From a virus: a stretch of DNA of 64,000 nt. The DNA is taken from IMG/VR virus record IMGVR_UViG_3300032293_001631, positions 1 through 64,000 of that record. One strand, 5' to 3'. The notes beneath the pieces were generated by a model that saw only the letters and a program-made list of their open reading frames with translations, was not told the DNA's origin and ran no database searches. Both the position numbers and the translations under genes were made by a program. This document shows positions 16,325-22,990 of the stretch, in pieces. Position 1 is the first letter of the stretch. Each line of letters opens with the position of its first letter.

Positions 16325-16945
16325 ATGAAAAGGTGGGAGATAATTAATACAATAATAGAAAACAAGGGATATAAGAATTATCTAGAAATTGGGGTAAGGG
16401 ACGGAAAATGTTTCAAGGAGATATGTTGCGAAAATAAAATAGGCGTAGATCCTAGTCCAGTTTCAGACCACACCACACATATAATGACTTCCGATTCTTT
16501 TTTTGATAGTATAGATACTGATCAGAAATTCGATATAATTTTTATTGATGGCTTGCATTTAGATTTTCAAGTCGATAAGGATATTGAAAATTCTTTGAGA
16601 CATCTATCAGAGGGAGGTACTATAGTTCTTCATGATTGTAATCCGCCTACTAAATATCACGCGGCGGAGTCCCCTGTTTTTTCTGCTCCTGCCAACGGTG
16701 AGTGGAACGGGACTGTATATCTTTCGTTAATAAAGCTTAGGCTATATAGAAACGATCTTAAGTTAGTTACCGTAGATACTGATTGGGGAGTTGGTATATT
16801 AACTAGGGACATAAGCGAGAGCCTTGATGTTTTTCCTAATCTTGCTATATCCTGGGATTTCTTTTCTGGAAACAAAAATCTTATACTCGATCTAATTTCT
16901 CCTGATGAATTTAAGGAGAGATATTCAATTTATAAAAATGTTTAA
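16325..16945 (+). CDS. SAM-dependent methyltransferase (class I)
   Basis: A 206-residue protein with YLEIGVRDGKCFKEI (19-33), the SAM motif I, then KIGVDPSP (38-45), FDIIFIDGLHLDFQVDKDIE (69-88) and GGTIVLHDCNPP. This order is that of Methyltransf_24 proteins, which often act on sugars or end-cap polysaccharides. It closes the glycan operon. It differs from the FkbM trio by its IDGLH motif. The acceptor is unknown. Confidence 0.8.
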   Translation: MKRWEIINTIIENKGYKNYLEIGVRDGKCFKEICCENKIGVDPSPVSDHTTHIMTSDSFFDSIDTDQKFDIIFIDGLHLDFQVDKDIENSLRHLSEGGTIVLHDCNPPTKYHAAESPVFSAPANGEWNGTVYLSLIKLRLYRNDLKLVTVDTDWGVGILTRDISESLDVFPNLAISWDFFSGNKNLILDLISPDEFKERYSIYKNV

Positions 16946-16967
16946 CGAAATTATTTATTAAATCCAT

Positions 16968-16977
16968 GATATAAAAG
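16968..16977 (+). promoter_or_regulatory. Candidate late promoter element
   Basis: GATATAAAAG lies 5 nt before the ATG at 16983, in the 37-bp gap after the glycan operon. It fits the TATA-like pattern shared by other transcription starts in the window. Confidence 0.35.
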
Positions 16978-16982
16978 TTATT

Positions 16983-17246
16983 ATGACTATAGAAAAAGGC
17001 TATAAGCTTATTATTTCTAGGGAAAAAGGAAAAAACTATGTCGAAATAGCTAGACACAAAGATCCACATATGGATAATATACTCATAATAAATAGTTTTG
17101 GAAGTAAAAGATATGAGGATGTTTGGATAATAGAAAAGGATTTACCTTCTTGGCTTTACAGTATAGGGAAAGAGGGTTTTACAAAGATAAAAAAGGAAGA
17201 AGATGCTGAGTCTCCTAAAAAAAATACTAAAAAGAAAAAACAATAA
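16983..17246 (+). CDS. Hypothetical 87-residue protein
   Basis: Begins MTIEKGYKLIISREKGKNYV and ends in a strongly basic Lys-rich tail (SPKKNTKKKKQ). The body looks like a small beta-rich fold (YEDVWIIEKDLPSWLYSIG). No family recognised. It starts a group of small genes between the glycan operon and the virion module. The next gene starts 1 nt downstream. A nucleic-acid-binding role would fit the tail but is not shown. Confidence 0.6.
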   Translation: MTIEKGYKLIISREKGKNYVEIARHKDPHMDNILIINSFGSKRYEDVWIIEKDLPSWLYSIGKEGFTKIKKEEDAESPKKNTKKKKQ

Positions 17247-17247
17247 G

Positions 17248-17826
17248 ATGGAAAACATAGAGGAAATAGACATAGAATATCTAGACAATGAACTTAAACC
17301 ATTTCTTTACAAATGGAGTAAAGGAGATAATGCAGGGGATATTTGTGAATATGATAATGTTTTTAAGGATCCTACTACGGGAATTATATGGATAAATTTT
17401 AAGGGAGGGTCAAGAATAAACTATGCTATCCTTAATGAATATATGCTGCAAATAGAACCTTCGTCTATAGTACACAGCGAGCCTATTGTAAAAAACTCAT
17501 TACCAGTTAAAAATGTAATGCTTTCAGAAACTAAAGCAAAAGTTCCAGACTTAGAAAACCCTATAGTTTCCTTGTTACAAAAACAGAAACCCAATTGGGT
17601 TGAGGTTGGTATAAACCTAAAATTAAACCTTCCAACAAAGAATCTTTATAATGTATTGACATCATCTTTTGATGATGCAGAAGATGAAATTATAGAGTTT
17701 GTTGTAAGAGACCTAGACATCGAACTAATAAAAGAGAGTCTAAGGATAAATATAAAGGATATATATAAATCAAATGGAACTTTACGAAAAAGCGGATCAA
17801 ACAGTAATACAAAAAACGAGGAATAG
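17248..17826 (+). CDS. Hypothetical 192-residue protein
   Basis: The ATG at 17248, directly after the preceding stop, is chosen over an in-frame ATG at 17203 that would overlap that gene by 44 bp. It begins MENIEEIDIEYLDNELKPF and is acidic to mixed. A block near residue 50 (GIIWINFKGGSRINYAILNEY) looks like an RNA- or peptide-binding beta sheet, but I recognise no family. The C-terminus is Ser/Asn-rich and overlaps the Nudix gene by 53 bp. Confidence 0.6.
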   Translation: MENIEEIDIEYLDNELKPFLYKWSKGDNAGDICEYDNVFKDPTTGIIWINFKGGSRINYAILNEYMLQIEPSSIVHSEPIVKNSLPVKNVMLSETKAKVPDLENPIVSLLQKQKPNWVEVGINLKLNLPTKNLYNVLTSSFDDAEDEIIEFVVRDLDIELIKESLRINIKDIYKSNGTLRKSGSNSNTKNEE

Positions 17827-18331
17827 GGAGGTCGTTGATATAGACGGACACCTGTTTATCAGACAGATAAATCCTGGTGTTATAATAATGCCATTTACTG
17901 TGGATGATTCTGGTTTCCCTTCTAAAATAGGAATTATATCAGAGGTTCTAGATCAAAGACCTGGTGGAATGGCTAAAACCCTTATTACTGGATCTCAAGA
18001 CGATAAGGATGCTAACATATATCAGACTGCTGTTAGAGAAATGGAAGAGGAGTCTGGGTTTTTAGTTGAAGATCTTAAGAGGTGGAAATTTTTAGGAAGT
18101 CTATACACTTCCAAGATGATAATAAATTCTAATCCTTGTTTTGCTGTCAATATAACTGGACTAGTTTCAGGAGAAAAAAAGACAGACGGATCTAAATCTG
18201 AAAAGGATACCAAATTTGAATTAGTGAGTATACAAGAAGCCCTAGAATTGGAGGATTCCTTAGTTAGTACTCTTTTTATAAAAACATTTAAGGACATTTT
18301 TAATAAAGAAGAAGATGAATCTACCAAATAG
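17774..18331 (+). CDS. Nudix hydrolase
   Basis: A 185-residue protein with a Nudix core: INPGVIIMPFTVDDSGF, then TAVREMEEESGFL (85-97), matching the REUxEExGU half of the Nudix box. The preceding GSQDDKDA does not keep the usual Gly-x5-Glu spacing, so the box is partly degenerate in its first half. Nudix enzymes hydrolyse nucleoside diphosphates linked to another moiety, such as ADP-ribose, NAD(H), nucleotide sugars or RNA caps. Next to a nucleotide-sugar operon, a nucleotide-sugar substrate is conceivable, but T4-like phages also use Nudix proteins for nucleotide clean-up. Confidence 0.82.
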   Translation: MELYEKADQTVIQKTRNREVVDIDGHLFIRQINPGVIIMPFTVDDSGFPSKIGIISEVLDQRPGGMAKTLITGSQDDKDANIYQTAVREMEEESGFLVEDLKRWKFLGSLYTSKMIINSNPCFAVNITGLVSGEKKTDGSKSEKDTKFELVSIQEALELEDSLVSTLFIKTFKDIFNKEEDESTK

Positions 18332-18485
18332 GAAGGAAAGAAGAAAAATGGCTAAAGAAATGGGCCTACTCAGTAAAAAAAGTAACCTGGTAAACGATGA
18401 ATCTAAGGAGAGATCGAAGATCATGGGTAATTTAATAAGGCTGAGAAATCTAACTGAACAGAGAAACAGAAAAAAAGATAATTGA
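18315..18485 (+). CDS. Small basic 56-residue protein
   Basis: ATG at 18315, overlapping the Nudix gene by 17 bp, to TGA at 18483-18485. The product starts MNLPNRKERRKMAKEMGLL and ends NLTEQRNRKKDN. It is strongly basic and predicted fully helical. RKERR..AKEMG-type small proteins are familiar in large phage genomes, but their role is unknown to me; DNA or RNA binding is plausible. It fills an otherwise empty 160-bp interval between two genes, which supports it being real. Confidence 0.6.
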   Translation: MNLPNRKERRKMAKEMGLLSKKSNLVNDESKERSKIMGNLIRLRNLTEQRNRKKDN

Positions 18486-18492
18486 TTCTATA

Positions 18493-18816
18493 GTGGATAT
18501 AAAATCATTTATAATTTCTAAAGCTGATAAGGTTAAAACCTTTAGTACAGATTCTTGTGGAGGAATTCATGTTATAGATGTTAATATGTGGTTCAAGAAC
18601 AACAATCTTACACCATCTAACATGAATGAAATAAGGCAATACATTTTTGAAGAGTGGCTACATAAAAAAATAACAAGCTCTAAAACAAAAATGTCTAACG
18701 GATGTAGTCTTATTATAGTTTATGATAGCCCAACTGACCCTTTTATAGATCTTTTAAAACATAAAATCCTAGAAATATTAGACTATGATTTTTGTGATGT
18801 TGTTTTAGTAGACTAA
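18493..18816 (+). CDS. Hypothetical 107-residue protein
   Basis: Uses a GTG start at 18493 (no upstream ATG before the stop at 18492); product MDIKSFIISKADKVKTFSTD. It contains a compact alpha/beta body with CGGIHVIDVNMWF, IFEEWLHKKIT and CSLIIVYDSPTDPF, ending FCDVVLVD. No family recognised. It precedes the first tail gene by 22 bp, with a TATA-like element between them, so the promoter for the virion module probably starts after it. Confidence 0.6.
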   Translation: MDIKSFIISKADKVKTFSTDSCGGIHVIDVNMWFKNNNLTPSNMNEIRQYIFEEWLHKKITSSKTKMSNGCSLIIVYDSPTDPFIDLLKHKILEILDYDFCDVVLVD

Positions 18817-18825
18817 ATAAAAATA

Positions 18826-18836
18826 GGGTATATAAT
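18826..18836 (+). promoter_or_regulatory. Candidate late promoter of the baseplate module
   Basis: GGGTATATAAT ends 2 nt before the ATG at 18839. If it acts as a -10-type late element, the transcript would be nearly leaderless. Confidence 0.45.
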
Positions 18837-18838
18837 GT

Positions 18839-20743
18839 ATGGCTAAGTTACAGGGAACAAGTTTAGGGATAAACAACCCATCCAACATTTCGGAGGCGGG
18901 AACTACCGTATCAGATATACAATATTATTCCACATCTGGAATATACGCTTCTAGTGCAGATAAAGCATTTGCTACTTATGAGTTATCCGAATTAAAATAT
19001 TTACCAAAGAGTCTTTTCTATGATGCTGCTACTTCGGATGGTGTTTACAGAGGACTTTTTTCATATTATGTTTTAGGCGGATCAAAGGACAGAGTTAGAT
19101 ACGATCTTTCAGAAACAAAAGATTACTTACAAAAAATTACCACTAGAGAGTCTAAAAATCCCACAGCCAAACAAATAATGGATGTAATTAACGGAGCGGG
19201 ACCTTCAGGAATACCTAGCTATTTAGATCCACAGAGTCCTTACAGAGGGCAAATTTATAATGTTAAGGATTTTATATTCTGTAAGTATTATGGTATAATT
19301 CCTAATAACAGAATGCTCACCTTAAGAAGATTTGCTTACCCCACTTTGGATTCATTGAGAGTTTTAGCTTCTGATAAAGTTGGTGACTTTTCAGTAGCAG
19401 CGGGTGCAAATAACGTTAATCAGGTATCATACAAAAATTTTGAAATAAAGGATCTTGGACGATTACAAGACGTTAAGGGTATTTACAATACTTCTCTTCC
19501 AGTAGCTCAATTAGTAACTTATTTTGGAGGGGATACCAAAAATAACTTAAATAGTATATTAGGTATAGACACAGGACTAAACTTCACATTGCAAACACAG
19601 GAGCCAGTAAAAACAGAAAATACCGGAGATCCTGGTTTAATGAATACTCCTTATGGTGATTTAATTAAAGCTGCAATTACTAGTGGAGATAACCAAATAT
19701 CAGAAACTGATCTGGAGTCTCTTGATAAATTAGCTGCAACACTGATAAGTCCAGAGAAACAAATCAATATCCTACAAAGATCTCTATTAGATGCTGCAGT
19801 TAGTGCTGAAGGTCCATTATCTAAGAAGATATTCGTTAACGTCAATACAGTGAACCAAGTAAATACTAGGGCACAGGGATTTAATGGTGGAACTAATTCA
19901 TTCACTTTAAACTTTGATTTTACATTAAATTCTGCAGGACAGGTAAACTCTAAGCTTCTTTTCCTGGATTTAATGACTAATGTTTTCTCTGTTGCGACTG
20001 ACTATGGACAATTTTTAACTCCAGAGATAAGGATACAGCAGACTAACTTAGGTCTAGGATTCCCAGGAGGTCCTGGTAAATACGCAATGTCGATAACTGA
20101 TCCTATAAACTATGTAAGGGACGTAGTTAGTAGGATGCTTTCTAAAAGTGAGGTTGATAGACAATTAAATGCGGAGAAGAGTCTTACTGAAGAAATGTCT
20201 CAGCTAGCTAATGAAATGAAGGAGTTTGTGTATAATCCTGATCAGGGGCTAACACCGGATAAGAAACTTTATAAGTCGATAGCAGTTATGATCTCTGATG
20301 CCTTTCTTAAGAAGGTTTATTTTAGCCCGATAATGCTAAGTGGATATCCTACTGGAGATTGGCATTTAACCATAGGAAATCCTTTAAATCCTATTGCAAT
20401 GATGGGAAACCTAGTTTGTAAAAATGTTAAAATCGGCTTTAATGATGAATTAGGTCCCGATGATTTCCCTACTGAAATGAACGTTCAGATAACATTAGAA
20501 CCTGGAAGACAGAGACATAGAGGGGATTGGGAATCTATGTTTAACAGAGGTAACGGAAGATTATATCTAGGTCAGCTTGTTAAAAGCCAAGAAAGTACAA
20601 ATGCTTGGGTTAACGTTTCGACTGGTCAATTTGTTAATCAAACAGATGGTCAAGATATTTACGACATTACTAGAAATAATATAGATCCTCTAACTGGAAC
20701 AGAAACGAATGCTACAATAGGAGAATCCCAACAGGGTAATTAA
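18839..20743 (+). CDS. Tail/baseplate structural protein
   Basis: A 634-residue protein, first of the virion module. N-terminal region MAKLQGTSLGINNPSNISE, and near residues 145-175 FIFCKYYGIIPNNRMLTLRRFAYP. A C-terminal block, LNPIAMMGNLVCKNVKIGF (about 525-540), is followed by DELGPDDFPTEMNVQITLEPGR and DWESMFNRGNGRLYLGQL. This C-terminal block looks like a tail-tube-type beta domain seen in virion proteins of large phages. No exact T4 homologue is assigned. The neighbours (LysM-like wedge, hub, spike) place it in the baseplate or tube junction. Confidence 0.6.
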   Translation: MAKLQGTSLGINNPSNISEAGTTVSDIQYYSTSGIYASSADKAFATYELSELKYLPKSLFYDAATSDGVYRGLFSYYVLGGSKDRVRYDLSETKDYLQKITTRESKNPTAKQIMDVINGAGPSGIPSYLDPQSPYRGQIYNVKDFIFCKYYGIIPNNRMLTLRRFAYPTLDSLRVLASDKVGDFSVAAGANNVNQVSYKNFEIKDLGRLQDVKGIYNTSLPVAQLVTYFGGDTKNNLNSILGIDTGLNFTLQTQEPVKTENTGDPGLMNTPYGDLIKAAITSGDNQISETDLESLDKLAATLISPEKQINILQRSLLDAAVSAEGPLSKKIFVNVNTVNQVNTRAQGFNGGTNSFTLNFDFTLNSAGQVNSKLLFLDLMTNVFSVATDYGQFLTPEIRIQQTNLGLGFPGGPGKYAMSITDPINYVRDVVSRMLSKSEVDRQLNAEKSLTEEMSQLANEMKEFVYNPDQGLTPDKKLYKSIAVMISDAFLKKVYFSPIMLSGYPTGDWHLTIGNPLNPIAMMGNLVCKNVKIGFNDELGPDDFPTEMNVQITLEPGRQRHRGDWESMFNRGNGRLYLGQLVKSQESTNAWVNVSTGQFVNQTDGQDIYDITRNNIDPLTGTETNATIGESQQGN

Positions 20744-20756
20744 TATAAGATAAGTT

Positions 20757-21362
20757 ATGCTTACAATAGACGTAATAGAAGGTAAACCATTTTTCACTAA
20801 TCCGCAAACGAGCGAGAGATATCTTGATTTGCTTACCCCATCGTGGAATACTAGAACTCTGAGATATACCTTAAAAACTATTGGTATTGTAACAGAGGAG
20901 ACTGAAATGCGTGCTGATCTGGTTTCTTTTACTTATTTAAACGAGACATCTAGACTCGGGACAATGCTAAAGTTAAATAATATATCTAATCCGCTTAGTT
21001 TGAAATCAGGAGAAGTTCTTTTTATTCCTGGAGATGATATGGTAAGTGAACTTTTTAGAAGCGGGGAGGCTGCTAATAATCAAAAGCAGAAAGCAAGATC
21101 GTTTAGAAAAGAGCTACAAGAAAAAATATCCCAAGTTAGTAAAGAAAGATTGGAGTATTTAAATTCCAAGAATATCTCAAACATAGCGGATACCCCGCTT
21201 CCTCCCAATTTGCTAAGGGAAGGAGAACAGCAGATATTAGTAACAGAGGGAAGATTGATATTCGGTCCTGATATAGGACAATGTAGAACAAGAACGAAAA
21301 AGAATGTATCCGTTACTGATGTTAAAACTAAACTAGCACAGAAAAACATATTCAGAAGATAA
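20757..21362 (+). CDS. gp53-like baseplate wedge protein with LysM-like domain
   Basis: A 201-residue protein. Residues ~58-97, RADLVSFTYLNETSRLGTML..NNISNPLSLKSGEVLFIP, have the LysM-like pattern (D.....Y.......l...NNi..p..l..G..l.IP). T4 gp53 (196 residues) has the same size and a LysM-like fold and bridges wedges in the baseplate. The C-terminal half is a charged helix followed by a basic tail ending KNIFRR. Position next to the hub and spike genes supports the call. Homology is by pattern only. Confidence 0.6.
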   Translation: MLTIDVIEGKPFFTNPQTSERYLDLLTPSWNTRTLRYTLKTIGIVTEETEMRADLVSFTYLNETSRLGTMLKLNNISNPLSLKSGEVLFIPGDDMVSELFRSGEAANNQKQKARSFRKELQEKISQVSKERLEYLNSKNISNIADTPLPPNLLREGEQQILVTEGRLIFGPDIGQCRTRTKKNVSVTDVKTKLAQKNIFRR

Positions 21363-21364
21363 TT

Positions 21365-22981
21365 ATGGCTGTACAGGTAAACGTAAGAAAAACTATATTA
21401 CAGTATAGAGATCCGGATATATTTCTAGATGAATTGTCTGTAGTTGATACATCTTCACAAAAAGGAGATACTAAACTAAACGACGAGAAAAATGACAACA
21501 TTCAGAAAAAATATTTCGGAACTAGTAAACCTTTAATAAGAATAAATTCCCAGATTATTGAGGGATTATCTTACTTTAAAATGGATATGACTGGGTTCAA
21601 GCCAACAGTTATATTTAGATTTGAAACTATAGATGAAAGATTTATATCTACTGCATTTCCAAAAGATGGCGATATTGTTTCAGTTTACATAAGACCCTTC
21701 GGTGAGATATTTAAACCGATAAGGATGGATTTTATAATAAACGAGGTTATATCACCATTCTCAAATGGTCCTTATAATGACTATGCGCCTTCTACTGGTA
21801 GATTTCAAAGCTATACTGTTTTAGGAGAGGTTAGGATACCTAAACTATACAAGGATATATGCAAAGTGTTTAAAGGTAATAGCTCAGATGCTTTACTTAA
21901 GATAGCAGAGGATCTTAATTTAGGATATGCTTCTAACGAAACGAAGACTAATGATTCAATGAACTGGATATCCCCAAATATTGATTACAATACATTGATT
22001 AAGCATATTGTTAATGGATCTTGGTTAGGTGAGGAGGATTATTTCGATTGCTGGATAGATCAGTATTATAACTTAAATTTTATAAACTTAAAGAAGCAAT
22101 TTGATGACGTAAATCCTAGTATCGAGACAATGAGAATGGCTTACGGAGCGGATAGCTTTGGTGCGGTATTTCCAGGAGGAACTGAAACAGCTGAAGTTGA
22201 GTTCCCTTTGTTGTTAACCAACTCTACCCAATTTAGTAAATCCCCTCTTTTTATAAAAGATCTTTCGGTAGAGCAAAATGCTGGTTCTATAAATAACGAT
22301 CTTGGTTATTTTCAAAAGGTACAATTTTACGACAGTAAGCTCGTTTCTGATAAACCTAAAAATAAATTCGTTGAGTATAATATAGAATCAGTTACGAACA
22401 AGAATCTAGGATCAAGAGATAATATAAACAAGGGAAGACTTGGTGAGGATTTATATAAAGAGGAAATTAAAAAGACTTATGTTGGTACTCTATATTTTGA
22501 AAATGTTCATGAAAATTTCCAACAGGCATCTATACAGAACATCATTAATAGAAACGATAGTTATAAGATAATCCTTAAAGTTAAAAATAATTCATGGACA
22601 CCTTTCCTTTATAGAGGACAGACATTTCCTGTAATAATTGTTTCAGAGGGTAGTCAGACAGCTAGCGCATCTTCTAAATACAGTCCAGGTGGAGGACAAA
22701 AATCTTCATTAGCAAATTCCGGTGATAAGAGAAATATAAATGCTTTTCTTTCGGGTAATTATGTTGTTTTAGGATTTACCGTGGAATATGATACTAGTGG
22801 GATATATCAAACAATGGTACTTGGAAAAAAACAATGGGCAATGAACCCTGGATTATCATCAGAACCTCAAGCTCTAGATCCTAAGATCTTTAATGCTGAG
22901 TTCGATGATCTTGTTAGTAATGCTTCCACTATTTTACAAGAAAACACACAGAAGCTTAAGAGTGACATATACTCTAAATAA
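21365..22981 (+). CDS. Baseplate hub protein (gp27/gpD-like)
   Basis: A 538-residue protein. It contains IEGLSYFKMDMTGFKPTVIF and a hub-type central region, ICKVFKGNSSDALLKIAEDL (about 160-180), then SMNWISPNIDYNTLIKHIVN and SWLGEEDYFDCWIDQYYNLNFINL, which is the typical hub pattern in which a peptide-like motif 'W.....d.l..ia....' is followed by a conserved D.....F. T4 gp27 and P2 gpD trimerise to form the tail-tube adaptor above the spike. Its place two genes before the OB-fold spike agrees. Confidence 0.7.
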   Translation: MAVQVNVRKTILQYRDPDIFLDELSVVDTSSQKGDTKLNDEKNDNIQKKYFGTSKPLIRINSQIIEGLSYFKMDMTGFKPTVIFRFETIDERFISTAFPKDGDIVSVYIRPFGEIFKPIRMDFIINEVISPFSNGPYNDYAPSTGRFQSYTVLGEVRIPKLYKDICKVFKGNSSDALLKIAEDLNLGYASNETKTNDSMNWISPNIDYNTLIKHIVNGSWLGEEDYFDCWIDQYYNLNFINLKKQFDDVNPSIETMRMAYGADSFGAVFPGGTETAEVEFPLLLTNSTQFSKSPLFIKDLSVEQNAGSINNDLGYFQKVQFYDSKLVSDKPKNKFVEYNIESVTNKNLGSRDNINKGRLGEDLYKEEIKKTYVGTLYFENVHENFQQASIQNIINRNDSYKIILKVKNNSWTPFLYRGQTFPVIIVSEGSQTASASSKYSPGGGQKSSLANSGDKRNINAFLSGNYVVLGFTVEYDTSGIYQTMVLGKKQWAMNPGLSSEPQALDPKIFNAEFDDLVSNASTILQENTQKLKSDIYSK

Positions 22982-22990
22982 TTATTAGAA

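Noticed and set aside
17203-17247. Upstream ATG for the 17248 gene
   Set aside because: It lies inside the preceding gene; the ATG at 17248 immediately follows its stop and gives an ordinary N-terminus.
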